From contig JANCRA010000007.1 in the NCBI GenBank assembly GCA_024362935.1, forward strand, positions 7,380,503 through 7,444,502: DNA of 64,000 bases. The letters run 5' to 3'. Under the pieces are notes generated by a model. The model was not told the origin of the DNA. It did no database searches and saw only the letters and a program-made list of their open reading frames with translations. Positions within the stretch are counted from its first letter, which is position 1. The number at the start of each line of letters is the position of its first letter. The stretch is from Setophaga petechia (taxonomy: Eukaryota; Chordata; Aves; Passeriformes; Parulidae). A program made the position numbers and the translations under genes. Below, one piece after another: positions 14,201-29,200 of the stretch.

Positions 14201-17200
14201 TCTCTTAATTATCCCTCATTTAGTTTCTATACAGTTTTTGCCTGCTTAGGTTTTCAATTCTAACCTATTTTTTTCTTTTTACATTTTTCATAGAAGAAAA
14301 AAATTTTAGTGCAGTTTTGCTATTAAATTGCAGTGTAAGCAGGTTGCTCTTTGGGTAAATCACTGGAGATTCTCCCTCAAGTGCTGTTTGCTGCTTTGCA
14401 GAATGGCTGTGCAGGCACTGGTTGTTGTTTGATGTTTTGTCCTCCACTGGGCTGAGGGTGCAGCAGCTTCCATGTCCTGTGTTTGATTTGGCAAATCCCC
14501 AGTGCTATTCAGCTGGAAGTACACAGTCCAATCTGGTACAACTTCTATGGTTGGGTTCTTATTAGCACCTGAAGGTTATATTTGGTTTTACCCTCTATTA
14601 TTTAAGATCTGATTGAATATTGAGCATATTGATTTATTTTATTTTTTTTTTACCTCACAAGTCTTCCACTCACTCCTTCACTCACATTGAATGAATGAAC
14701 TGAGATTGGGATTTCTAACATTGGGTTTAATATTCAGGAATAGATTCTGGAATTGAAGATGTCTTAATTAACATACATTGATAGAGTGTTATAGTTACAC
14801 CTTCCCACACCCAGGTCTGCGTGGAAACTTGGGTGCCTCTGTCTCTTGATCAGTAAACAGATTGAACAGTGAGCCTTTGCCACAGGCATGTTGTGGAGAT
14901 GAGCTGCTTGGATTTTTTTAAATGAAGTTATTACATGGAAAAATACTACAGATATGCAAAATACTGAATGAGATGCAGCAGGCAGATTATTCTTTGTTAT
15001 ACAAAGAAACTGCCATTTAAGGCAGTTAGCTAATTCTCTGAAATGCAAAGGAAAAACACAGTCAACAATCCTGATTAGCCAGTTAAATCTGAAAAATATC
15101 TGTAGATAAAACTTTCCTAAATTATATTGCAGCTGCCTGAAAGGAATGACTTGTATTTTAGAATGAAAATGTTACTGTGGAGCATATTTTAAAAGTGAAG
15201 TAGCTATTTTTTTTGGCAACGTTGTTGTGGTAATTAGTCATGCTTTAGAAAAAAAAAGTAACTTTAGAATCAGCACAGCAGTTTTATCTGTGAGAAGAAA
15301 CTGAACTTTTTGGTACACTTTAAATAGAATGGTAATGCATTGCTCAACTGCTTGGTCAAACATAATCAGTGGAGAATCTTTTGTTAAGGAACAGTTTAGC
15401 AGGAAATACAGACAAATGCTGATGGGTTTTTGTTCAGATTTCCCTCTTGAAATGCTCTGTAGCAGGGGTTTTTCACCCAGGATGTTATACTGTATTTAAT
15501 TTTCTATTTGTTCCCTGGAGACAGATATGTTACACACCTCCCCTCTAACAAATTCCTACTTTTCCTCCTTCTCTGTCGTTAGGGTTAGGGGGAGGCAGAC
15601 ACTCTCCTTATTTATCTGCACAGCCAAAGGTCTGAAAAGTGCACATTCCCACTGTGCTAGTAAGAAAAATAAAATTTGAGCAATGCAAAGATGGAAAACC
15701 ATTCTTGATGATCTTAGTTCAATGGTGTTTTCTCAGCTTTTACACCACCAAGCTTTCTCAAGTTCTGCTGAAGATATTTTAAGGATCTTGTGCTAGATCC
15801 TGTCGGGGAGAGTAGTCAGTGATTTGGAGAGATTTGTTTTCTTGTGAACTTTGTTCTAACTGCCATTAGCCAGGTGGAATTCCTACTGCACTGCTGGACT
15901 ATAAATCTGTTCCTTGGTCCGATGAGTATTTTAGAGAAAAGGTTAAAAGTACTAAATTTATACCAGTTTATTCCAAGAACTGCATTCCACAATTGCACTG
16001 TGCTGAATTGTAAGAGTGATACTTTTTTCCCCTAGGCAAAATACAAAACTAAGATAAAAGATTCTAAAACCTCTCAGTCCAATAAGTGAAAAGAAATCCT
16101 TTCTGCTACAAAACTGACCATAGGATTTCTGTACAGATTTCTGCCTGTGAATAATCAATCTATTGGATCATGTTAAAAATCCACACATAAACAGCTGGTT
16201 TATAAAGCATAGTCTGCATAGGCAAAGCAAAGAGCAGAGCAACATGGAGAAGCATTATAATGCCTTTTAATTTTTAACCTGTATTTTCAGATAAAGTTTG
16301 TCATCAGTTGTTCTATTAACTTTAGGAATTTTTGAACCTATTACCAAATCTAATTGCTTTAGGCCTAGGAATAAGAGCTGTAAAACTCTTATTGAAAGTT
16401 ACTTGGTGTCTGCCTAGAGGAGAGGGGTGCTTTGAGCATCAGAGGCTGCAGAGGGTTTGGATAGCACAGCCTGTATGTGTTTGGCTGCTGCTGCCTCTTC
16501 AGGAATACAAGCCCAGGTGCAGGCAGTGAGCACATGAGAGGTCTCCTGGCCAGCAGAAAGAATTGTAATGAATGATGGCATGGCCTGGAACTGGAGGTAC
16601 ACACAGGGGGCAGGAGATAAGGATCTAGGAAGGACAGGAACAGAATGTGGAACAGTGTTTACAAAGAGAACCAGAGACACAGGAGCTGTGTGGGAAGAGG
16701 CTGGAGGTTTCCATCTGTGGTCAGTGACAGGTCCTGTCCTGCACCTTGCTGTTTCCTTGTACCCAAATGGGCTCTCTCAGGTGTGTCTAGACTCCCTGTG
16801 ATTACTGCCTGAGCAACACGCAGCAGAAATGTCCTAAACGTGCCTTTGCTTTCACATTTAGTGGAGCTAAGTACAGTTTGCTGGCATACACCACTCTGGG
16901 GCTGGAAAGTGCTGAGGACAATTTCAGGACCCACAACCTTACCATTACAGGAAATGGTAAGTACATATGGTATCAATTTAAGGAAATAAAAAACCAGTAA
17001 CATTTTGCATTAAAGTCTTGTAAACTAAAGGGCTTAAAGAGATTATTTTTCTTGATACTCAATATAGAACAACTTTAATAAAATATTTAACGGCTCTAAA
17101 CCAGGCATCTGTACACAGCTGAATAAACTATAAGTTGAGTAAAATTTCAAGTCCAGATGAAAGTTTAATTCTTTTGGGAGTTTCTTCTGTCATTTGCATC

Positions 17201-20200
17201 TCCATCTTATGTGAATTGGAGTTATATACAAATTATTCCCCCTTCCTCACAACCAAGGAAGGGTATCAGAATGAAGAACAGCTTGTTTCTCTGTAGTCTG
17301 AAGGAAAGAAGAAAAATTGCTTCAGCTTGGTGAGATTGTTTGAGGCCCAGCTTTAACACAGGATGTGAGTGTCTGTGTGTGTGTGCCTGCAGTCTGTGCT
17401 GGCTGCTGTCCTTCAGCTTGGGGGCAGCACGAGCTGGGAGCAGCCAGCCTGGATGCTGACACTGGGGAACTGATTATGCTGCAGCTGATGGTGGTGTTCT
17501 CACTTCTTGGTACTTTGTCCATTATTTTCTGCAAGGATAGCCCCTCCCATAAACCATCCTCCAATTGTTAAACTTAAGGCATGGGACTCTCACTGTTGCT
17601 TCTGGGAATTTAAATCATTTACTGGGTAAACTTGACCTCAAAGGGAATTTCCTTCTTTGCATTTCAGTAATTCTGAATAAGTACAGATTTGAAAATTTAT
17701 GGGACATTTTTTTCTTGAAGTGTTGGATGAATAATTCTGAGTACCTTTCATATTTGTAATCCTTTCTTTATTAGTACTTTATATCTTTTTTCTTGAAGTT
17801 CCTTTTTCTGACATTAATTTACATAATTTAGGTGAGGAAGTACAACCTGGGTATTTTGGTTCATTACAAGCATTTCTAAACCTTGACCAAAGACAGAGTC
17901 ACATTAGTGGAACATTGCATTACCTACTTCTAATTACAGAAGAGAGAGCCTCTTGCATAGTGGAGCTGAGTGATTCCAATTCATTAGAAACTCCTTGGAA
18001 CCCTAAATGCTCCTCTAGTGCTGAAGGCAAAAGTAGAAACAAATTCCTTATTGAAGCCTTATTGAAACAACCTGAAGCAAAGTGCTCATGTATAAATGCA
18101 GCTGTGTGCCACAATGGGATGGGCTCAGGGATCATATGAGAGGGCCAGTGTACTTACCTTTCAGTGAGTTTCTAGCTCTGAAATGAGCTACATTTTATGT
18201 AAGAACAACTCTTCTTTGCAGAGCAATATTGCCATTTTTACTTAAAATTATTTTGGAATTTACTAATTTTTTCTATTAAAAAACATTTCCTGAAAATTAA
18301 AAATCAGTTTAAATCTAATCCCACAGGATTAAATCTCATTCCTTAAAATATGAAAATATGCTTATTTACACTCAGGATCTTAATGTAAAAAAGGATGTAG
18401 AAAGCTAAACTATATATTCAGGGCAATTTTTCAGACCCGAATGTTTGTCTTTTGCCTTTTTCTTTCCCCCAGAGGAATCCTCTTTTTGGCTGCCCCTGTA
18501 TGGGAACATGTGCTGCCGTTTAGTTGTCCAGCCCTCCTGCATGGCCAGGGATATGATGGCAGGATTTCTGAATCAGCAGGTAAGGAGGCCTTGCTTGTGT
18601 TTGCATCCTGGGCTGTCGAGAGCTGTCACTGAGAGTCCATTGTAAGCACGTTTTCTGTTTCCTGAAGTGGTGTGTGGAGAACTGTTGTTCTTTATCTGTT
18701 CTGCCTAGAGCAAGGGGGAAACTTTCTCACACCTACATTCACAAAAGGTGCCTTCAGTGGTTGAGCATGGAGAAATCAATGTTTCCTTGGCATGAATAAC
18801 GTGGGCTGTTAGTAAAGATCAAGTAAAACTCTTGTTCCAGAGTTGGTTTGCAGTGGTTCTTGATGGCATCAGTCCCAATAATCACGTGGCTCTCATCCAT
18901 GTACACACGCCTTGTTGTGCTGCCACAAGAGTTCCATCACAGCACGGTGAATCAGGCTGGTGAACAGAGCCATATCTAAACTCATCCCTTCAGAAATGAT
19001 TCATGTGAACTCACTTTGCTTCTCTATTTTGGTTTGTTGCACAACTAGGCAAATGAGGAGGTGATAGTGGAGGGCCAGAGGGTCTGGGTCATTTGTCAGG
19101 AGTGCTGAATTACAGGCTTTAAACTGGTTGTGAAACTGTTATGAAAACCGCTCAGAAAATTCATTTGAGGAAGTGGAAATTCTAGACAAATGTCTTTGCT
19201 TGACATTTGCTGAATGTACTGTGTGTTTCCAAAGTGAAATACTCGTTTTATTTCTATAATTGTGCAATTGCTGTAGCTAATAAAGGTGCTTTCTTTTTTC
19301 ACACTAGACACCAGATCTAGATTTCATTCTGTGTGAACCAGCAGATTCTGTATTATTAGTGTCACAAGGCAAGTCTGTGAAAACTGTAAAACACCAGAAG
19401 ACATTTAAAGCGCTCCTCACATTTTAGAAATCTGTGATTGAAATGCTCTGTAACAGAAAGTCTTTGTGGTAGGAATGAATTTGGTGTGGCTAAGGTTTGA
19501 TCACTCAGGGCTGGGATGTGTGCACCTTGCAACATGGTTGTTTTAGGTTTCTGTTTGGCAATTTCTGACTACTTCTCCCCCTTAGCAAATGGTAGGAGGT
19601 CTGGCAAGCTGGAGGAGGCTGTATTGTGTACTGAGAGGTGGCAAACTCCTTTGTTATTACTCACCAGAAGAAATTGAGGCTAAAGTGGAGCCAGCATTGA
19701 CAGTTTCCATCAACAAGGTAAAATTGGTTGTATGGGGATTTTTTTGTTTGTTTGTTTTGTTGTTTTTTTTCTTTTTTGGGGGAGGGGGACTAAAATGTAT
19801 TCTTTTGGAGGGTGTTCTTTTTAGTTTAAGAAATATGTGCAGTCATTTGGGCTCTAAGCTGCTGGTATGCAGAGTGCTTTAGAGGTAGAATGAGGGTGGG
19901 ATGTACTTCAGTGAAATTTGCAGTCCCCCAGCAGGAACATAACATTCCTCAGCTGTGGATGTAAATTCCTTCTATTGCATTAGACTGGTTAGCACAGAGG
20001 CAAAAGGGAGGGTGTGTTTCTATAGGAAAAGTAATAACCTTTTATATCACAGTTCTACAAGACAGCCCTTGGAAATGTATTGCTTACAATCCCCTAGCAA
20101 TGCTTTGGTAGAATTTTGTCCTCAGCAAGGTGGAATTCCAACAAAAGCTTTTTTGTTGTTATGTGTTATTTGGCCACGGTCTTAATTAGAAGGAGAAATG

Positions 20201-23200
20201 GAAAATTTTTCAAAATGTTTTAGTGCCTTAAAATAAGCTGCTTTTCTTAATGCTGGTTTTGTCCAGAACATAATAACTTTGGAAACGCTGTTCCCTAGGA
20301 TGATATTATTGCTGTTGTTCATGCCCTGATTGAAAAACCCGAGTTTAAAATGTAATTTTAAAACATTGCTTACTATTTGGCCAAAGAAACCATAATTAAC
20401 CTGAAGTAATATTTAAATTAGGAAAGTAAATAAAAAAACAGTAACATGTAAATAAAAAACCAGTAACTTCCAGTGTTATTGGAAGGACCTTCCAGGATGG
20501 CAAGCATTGGAGAGAGCAGATGCTTTCAACAACTGGTTTTGTGGCAGGCACCAAGGGTTAACATCCCATAAGGATGGCAGAGGAGTTAAATGTTGTTTGC
20601 AGTACCGTGGCTGGGTTCATCTTAGAGAATTGAACAGACCCATCTGGGAGCTGTGTCAAGCACAGGCTGCTCTGGGTTCTGCTGCTGCCCTGCAGTGCCA
20701 GCCCTGGGCTCCAGCAGGGCAGCTGGGGGCAGAGGAGCCTTGGCTTTCACCAGTGCTCTGACCCCACTCGTTACTGGCTGGGAACATGTGGGGACATGGG
20801 GTGACAAAGAATGATTCTTACAGCAGCAGAATCAGCTCTGGGTGCCTTGAGGGCTCCTGGGAGAGGTGACTGCATTCTCAGAGTGAGACTGCAATGGAAC
20901 CCAAACATTTAAATGGGTTGGGACAATGTGACCTGTTTGTGTTAGGATGATTGTTTTAATTGCTAAGATTTAAGCTGATTCCTTAAATAAAATTACCTGT
21001 TTTTCTAGTGCTATTTTTTCTTCCAACTGTTCATACATTTACATTAAATAAATATTTATGCTGTGATATATATTTAAGTAGGTTTACTTCTTCAGTCACT
21101 TTCAATTTCACTAAGTCAGCCTCTGCCACAAATCTGTTTTCCAGCTGTTCACAGTATCAGTTAAGAAATGGTAAACTTTAATAAATTATAGAATGACTAA
21201 ATAATTCTAAAACATGACAGGAATATTTTTTTAAATTATCTATCCGGTTGCCTCATGTCTTTCTTTGGGGTTCTCTGTTTTAGTCTAAATCCTGATTTTG
21301 CTTTTCCTTTTAAAATAACCATATTTTACTAAGATATTTTGCTCCTTCAAGTAACCTATGCACCTAGAACCTAAAATCCAGCTTGATAAACCTTTGCTGA
21401 GAGATTGCCCTTATGTTTACAGGGTATCCTTAAAGCTAACTTGTGAAAGTACATGATTTATGTATCTTACACCATTTTACAAAAATATCAGGCTGCTGAA
21501 GAATGACTGTGAATCCTTCTTCAATGGAAATAAAGGAAAATGCTATTGAAAACATATTTGGATCCTTTACTACTTAAAACAGTTTCTCTTCAAAATAACT
21601 TAATGCCTGCAGATGTTTTTTGATTCCTTTGTTATGAAATTTCTCTTAGGGATTAAATGGAAGCAGACTAATCATATGGGCTTGTCTGCTACATGTTGTT
21701 AAAGAAATTTCACACAGCAATTTCAAAGTGAAAGTTGAGACTGAACATCAACTCTAGACATTCTAACTAAAATCTCTTTGGGTTGCATATGTGGCATTTT
21801 CATTTGTAATGTGAAGTTGATCCTTTACATGTAATTTAAAGATACTTTCTGAGAAGTAATGAAATCATCTGGATTTATGAGAAATTCTCGGGAAAATGTT
21901 CACACCAGTAGCTGTATTTCCAATTCCCTTTGAATTGAGACTTGAAGAAGCCATTAAGACCAGCAAAGTCATTACTTCAGCTTTAGATGACTTCACTGCT
22001 ACTGCTGTTGAGCAAGAATGGTTCTGCAGTTCCTATTATGCAAGTGCTACTGTTATTGTTCCAGCTAAATGTGATTATAACATATTATATTGCACAACTA
22101 AGTAGGAAAAGAGAAATGATATTTTCTGTAGCAAAGAAAATTTACTGGAATCCAATTTGAAGAAATATCCTTTATAGGCCAGTTCCTGATTTTTTTCAAG
22201 TTTTCTTTAATTCAAAATGAAAAATAAAGGCCTTGCCTACACGTGATAGCTCAGTAAATGGGTGCATGTTCCAGCAGTTCACAGTAGTTGCTCATGTTTG
22301 GAATACATAATCTACTGTGTTTGGATCATGGATTATAAAACTTTATTTGTGCCATGGGTGCCTGAAGCTTGAGGGATTCTGGGATCTTGCTTCAAATTGC
22401 TGTAGTCCCACGATTTCCTTGCTGGCACATTGTGTCCATGCAGTCCCAGGGCTCTCTCCGTGCCCGTGCTGACTGCTGAGGGGAGCAGGGTGAGGAGTGA
22501 GGGTTTGCAGCCACAGGCTCATGGGAACACTGCTGATCAGTGCAGCAGCAGCAGAGGCACAAAATCAATTACCTTCAATGACAATCCTTGGGGGTACAGC
22601 TGTTCTGCCTGGGTCAGGTACAGGATTTTGCTGGAAAATGTGGTGATGGTTGCAGCAGTGTAACTTCAAGGGAACCATCCATATTTCGAGGGAAGCAGGG
22701 AGTTCATCCTTGGGCTGGAGCAGAGGAATATGGATGTCAGTTCTGGACCATGTGAGCTTTTAGGGAGCCAGCAATATGAGCAATATTCACTCTGTGTGTG
22801 TTTGGGAACTCCAGCACAGGGAAATGAGATAAGCCCTGAAAATATCTGTATTCTCTGTGGTAAGGACTTTGTCCCACTGGTTGGCTTAGGAATAGCCTTC
22901 ATAGCTGTGAAAATATACTGGAAAAGCACAGACTAGTTAAGTACCTCCCAATGTCTGGTATCTCATATCCCATTGCTCAGTTTAGTCTTGCAGTTGCTTG
23001 AAAGAGGTTGTGGATGCAGGCAGGGGAAGCAGGTGGAACACCCAGATCCTTGTTCCACACACATGCTCAAATTGAGCAGGTTGAAAGCTGCTTCATTGGC
23101 TCACTATTGCTTCACAAAGTGCTTGCTGGTCATGTATTGCTGTCTCCTTTTCCATGTTTTCAGCTGCAGCATTGCTCCCAAGAACAATGGCACAGATGTC

Positions 23201-26200
23201 CTAATGTTGCTTATCCGTGTCATACTCACACGTGGTACTGACCGGCCTGTGGCCATGAGGGTGTCACAGCAGTACAAGCTCACAAAACAAGAAAGGGACA
23301 AAATATTCTGATAGACTGAATTTGGTCTTCATTCTGCATTAATGTGTTTGAAAGCCATAATTTGAAATGTAACCATTTTTCCCTACTTTATTAAAAAAAA
23401 ATCATGGAAATTATTAATATTACAACAGAAACCAATGCATGTACAGGTTAACTTGCTTTCAGTGTTGTACTGAATTTCAGTTTGGTTTATTTTTTTGTAC
23501 TAAAAACATGAAGAGAGTTTGTTATATGTGATTTGATTTGTTTAACCTTAAAATAGATACACAGAACTTGGTCTCTAGGTTATTCAATATTTTTAAGAAC
23601 TGTAATTTGTTCTGATGTCTTAAAATGGTCTTTATAACCAGTGCTTCTTAGTGTGTCAGGAATGGCTTATCAAGAAAATGTTGTACTGCAGCAATAAAAA
23701 AAGTTCTCTCTGTGTCTTCTTGTAAGCTTAAAATATGAGCTTTCCAGTGAGGTATTATCAGGCAAAGAGATTTTATTTGTGGGGAAAAATAGAGAGTAAG
23801 GTTGGTATTTACAAATACCATATATTTTTCCCTCTTAGTCTTTCCCCATCTCCAAAGAAACAATCTTTTGCATAAAGAATATAAAACTGGCTTCAGCCTC
23901 CCCAGAAGAGTCACTTGAGTTCAAGATTCAATTGTTTTCCTGTTGCCATCCACTGATTGTTCTGCTCTTTACAATTGCTACAGCAGGGTTGGTTCAGTTT
24001 TTTTAAGACTGGGGAAGATATTATTACAACATGGTAAATTAAAACACTTTTTGTTGTGTTTTTTTGGGGTGGTTTTTCTGCTTGTTTTGTTTTTAATAGC
24101 TTTTTGTTGGTTTGGGTTTTGCTTTTATGAAGTGGAACTGGGCATGTCGTGTAATTCACCCAAGCCTGACAAATTCATCAGCCCATTGCTGCAATGGCGT
24201 CTCGTATGACTGCTGAAATATTCAAGCATCAGATAGAGATTGTTGCTTGAGGATTCATCTCCTTTGAATAATACCACAGTTGTGGGATAAAACCTGCTGC
24301 AAACATCATTAAATAAACTTGTGTGTATGGTATGCTTGAAGTTCTTACCTGTCAAATGTTAATCTATTTGATTTCATTTTTTGCCGGTATCTATGGTTAC
24401 CTGAGTTAATGGGATATAGAGCACTGATGGATGAATTACTTCATCTCCTATTTTTAGACAGAAGAATTTAAATGAACATATCTATCAGATATGCTACAAG
24501 CAGTTGTTGGTATTTCAAATGGTTACTTCAGTAATGCATTTAAAATCTGTGGAATGGTCTGTAGAGTAACTTTTGTTTTTCTGAGTGTCGGAACTCGGCT
24601 TATCCCCATGGGATGCCGTGCGTAAACTTAATTTCTGTAGGTGTATGCTGAATGTCTTTAGCAGATGTTTGACATTTGCTTGAGTTGTGTAGAAGGGAAC
24701 TGGTTGTTCTGTCCTCATGATTTTGAGGAGCCACCTTTGTGGTCAGGTTCCCTGTCCATCCAGACAGGAGATGTTTGAACACAGCCCTGGCTGTGATTGA
24801 GGCTCCCTTCAAGTCCTGGGCACTGCCCATGGCAGGAGTGCCCCGGGGTGGCAGGGGGGCAGTGCAGGCTCCTGCTGTGTGTTTGGTGTCCTCACGTCCT
24901 GCTGGGTGCCAGGGCTGTTTGCAGGGGCTGCCTGCTGCCCTGGCCCCAAACTCACTCTCTGCTCTCCTGGGTGGGGAGCAGTGCTCTAATGGGCTGCTGC
25001 TTGTTCACTCAGCTCAAGCTGCATGTGCAAAGATATTCCCAGGGCTTCTACTTCTACAAATAAAGTGATGTTAGTTGTTTCAATTTGCTCATCATGTTGT
25101 GATGAGCAGCAATGTTGACCAGTTGCCTTCTGGAATTCTTTTAGCTGTGTTTTAGCTAGACTTAAAGCTTTTAGCATTTTACACACACAAATCACTGAGT
25201 TAGGGGTAATTGTTTGGGGTTTTTTTAAATTGTAGTAATGCCATAACAAAGAAAGTAAATACTCTGAAATTACCACTGGATCTAGTTTAGAACCATTGAA
25301 CTATGTCCCTGAACAGAAGGAAAAACCTTAATAATACTGCTGTGTAATCTGAGAACTTTTCTAACTCTAGCTGAAGAGATTTTTAGACTTGTGTTATACT
25401 TTTTTGGATATATATACACATTTAATTATTTCTGTGTAGCTTTTCCTAATTAAGTTAAGACCAAAATGTCAATTTTTAAATGGGAAATAGTTTTTTTTCT
25501 ATTGGAGCAAAATCTTGTTCTAGTAGAACTGTGTGGGTTACTGCTACAAATGCCCCTTTAAAGATGGCCTAGGTAAGTTTCTTTTTAACTTTCCCTTCAC
25601 TATTGTATTACCCTGACTGTCCTGATGCACCAAGATGAACATTAATTGGATACAAGTTTACAATGCAGTGGGTAAACAATGGCCCACAGAAGTGCAGTAG
25701 GAGGTGTAAATGGCAGCTCTAATAATGTGATTGTCCATCTGAATCGTTTGGAGAAAAGGAGCTGATTGCTGTTATTGTAGATTATTCACTAAACTGCTGT
25801 GGAGAAGAGTGAGCAGTGTGAGATGAGCTAGTGCAGGTAGAGAGAGGGGGAAGACAGAATTATAGTTCATTCTGTAATTCAGACTGAACTGTGATAATTG
25901 TGCTTTATTCCCTTATTTTTCATGTTTTATGTCATTTTAACAGTTTTATGATAAAACAATTTTATAATCAGTTCCTGACATTGGTTCTTTTTTTCAATTG
26001 GGCATTAATCTGAAGGAGACAAAAAGGCAAATTCCACCTTCCTTACGCTGTCATTGGCCCCAGGTTGATGGCAGTGTGAAGCAGTAAGTCACGAGCACAG
26101 TTTGTTGTTCCTAGGAAACCAGGATTCGAGCTGTGGATCAGGACTCCAAGAGAAGAGCCAATAACTTCTCTGTTATCAACCCCGTGTCTGGAGAGGGTGT

Positions 26201-29200
26201 GACACAACGTTTTGCTACCGACAGTAGGGAAGAACTTCATCAGTGGATGGAGGCTTTCTGGCAGCACTTTTATGATCTGAGTAAGTAAGCAGGCAGGGCT
26301 GGCAGTGTGCCCTCCCAATGGGGCATTATGTAACATCAAAGGGATCTTTGAGCAATTCGAATTGCAATTGCCTCATAAGCCTTTGTTTGCAGGAACGAAA
26401 AGAAATATGTTCTCTGGGATAATACTGGGTGGTGGTCTAAGTCGTTGGAAGGCAAATATTTGACTAAACCAAAGTCCATGTGTTCTTGCAGGAAATCAGA
26501 GGCAGAGTATGTCCATCAATCTCAAAAAACTTGTTCTCTTAGCAGTGCTCTTGATAATGCTTTTAAAGACTGATAAATTCTCACCATCTCTTCCTCTTCT
26601 CACTGTAGTGGGAGGAGCCCACCTCTGCCTGGGCATCCAACCAGTGGTGTGCTGGTTTGGTGAGATCCTGCGAGTATAAAACCTTGGTATGGAAGCCTTA
26701 TTGACAAGTGGTGAGGATGCTGGAACTGTGTGGGGCCTGGGCTAGGATGGGGATTCAGCCAGCTCTTGGAAGCAGTCACAAGTAAACTTGGGGCTTCCTT
26801 GCTCAGCAGTGTTATGGATGAATTAAATTACAATTTGTTATAACAGGGATTGCTTGATTCTGTTGTAGCTCAAAGGTTTTGGTAGCCCTCATGACACGGC
26901 AATATGCTCACCCAGCCACACTCCATCCAGCTGGGCAAATACACACTGCTTACCTGGACCTGGTAAAAGCTGCACCTCAGCCTTTGTAACAGATGTTAAA
27001 GGGTTACCCTGATCCTTTGGCAAACCTCTGGAACAACCCTGATCCTACATGGCAGAGGGAAATGTTGCTGAAGTTGTATATTGTGCTCCTTGTTTATCAC
27101 CAAATATTTATTATGAAAACTACATAGATTAATTTGCCTGTGTCTTTTTTTCTCTGCTTTCTGCTTGACTCACAGATTTACTGAGAGTAGAGACTGTCAG
27201 CTTTTATGCTGCAATTGACAAAGTGGAGTTGCTTCCTGATAGGCATTTTTATCAGGTCAGAAAACAAACCAGGTCAATTAATGAAATATCAGTCTTTAGT
27301 CAGAGACAACACCAATCAAATAATTGAATTGAGGTTGTAGAAACTCAGAGTCATAGTTGTATTTCCAGTCATTTCTAACTTTGATTTACAATGAGAAAAA
27401 GCACTATCAATTAAAGAAACACACCAAGCAAAAACTAGGGCATCCTCTTTAAATTATCTGTAGAGTAGGGTAAAAGATCTACTTCTTATTCATTATAGAT
27501 AGAATACTACCCACAGATTTTTTGAGACATTTTCTTTGGATTCAGAAAAAAATGGGTCACTTGGCATTTAAATGCCTTTTTTCTTCTCTGGTTCTAAAAT
27601 TCTCTTAAAATTAATGTGCTCAGAAAACTTGGAATGATTGGTATGAACAAAGTAATTTCACTGTGTCTTGTTTTCCTTAAGGTCAAAATCTATTAATAGA
27701 AAAAGAGGTTTCCTTGTCTGCTAAGGGATAAAAGGCAAGTTATCCTCTATTAAAAACAGAATGTTCCTTTGCCATGACATTGTAACATTGCTCTATAACA
27801 TCCAGCTTGCAGGATATTGGAGGCTGTTCCTGGTAACTTGATGAAGCTTCCCAAACCTTAGGTTTTCGTCTATTTTTTCCCTTAGATTTATACTGTTTGG
27901 GGATTTGAAGGCAAATTATGATCTTTAGCCATCACAGTGTAACAGTAATGCTGGGATGCATAAATTCCAGCTAGGATCTTATGACCTTTGTGCTAAGAGA
28001 ATGAATACAGAGATGAAAATACAAATGCATCCTGAGCATTCTTGCTAAACAAAAGTAAATTCTCACTGTTTAGTATTACTTTGGAGATAGTTTCCTGACA
28101 GAACCTAATAACTTCCATTTTTTTCCAGGCTGATGTGTTTAAGTTCCAGTCATTGTTCTCTTTTCTCTCTCAGGCCAGTGGAAGCATTGTTGTGAGGAAC
28201 TTATGAAAATTGAGATTATGTCACCACGGAAACCACCTTTGTTCTTGACAAAGGAAGCGACCTCCGTCTACCATGATATGAGTAAGTGGGATTTGCCTTT
28301 TCAAGTTGCAGAGTAACAGAAACAACATTGTCTGAATTCAGATGGCTTCTGGTGTTGGTGGTGAAACACTGAGTTTTTCAAGGACAATTCAGAAATGAAA
28401 GAGCAACATAACTGCATACCAAGGAGTTGATATTAAATCTGAATTTGTAATAGTGCAAATAATGAATACATTTTTATACCTTGAGCTAAAAAATCTGCAG
28501 TCTACCCTGAACACACTCAAAACAGCTGTCACTAGAAATAAACACTCATGCTAGGAGTAGTATACAGGTCAGGAAATGTGAAGGTAAAATAGTCCAGCTT
28601 GCAAACCAATTGCATGAAATTAATCTGCCGTTCTTACAGCTATTTGAAGGCTTACCTAGCATAACTTACCTAATTTCTTGGTCTTTGGCAATGATGTGGA
28701 AAAAGATGCTTGGAAAATCTAGCTAGAACATATCTGGGCCTTGTATTTTTGCAGACAAAAATGGTATGCAGCAGGATTTTTTTAATAGTTTTGTTACAGA
28801 AATAGTATTTACAGACTAGAAAAAGTAGGTCACTTTGTTTTACTGGATCCCATGCAGTATTGACTGTGAAACACTGTACACCTCTAAATGCCTGACTGCT
28901 TGCTGCTTGGGATGGAGCTGTGATGATGCTCAAAATGCCATGTGGGTCACTGAGTTACCATGCATCAGTCAGTTTTTATCAGTCAGGTTTTATCTAAGCT
29001 GTGAATGCAGAGCAGAAATGCAGTAAATGAACCACACAGAAGCTTTACAAAGGTAACGTGGTAGCATAACTCCACTGATACACATGTACCTCAGTGAGGA
29101 GCAGAAAACAAACTCCATTTCACTCTTAACACACATTTTTTTCCTGGATTATGTATAGTATTTGTAGCGCCCTGCACCCAGCACTGGTGAGGCACCTCAA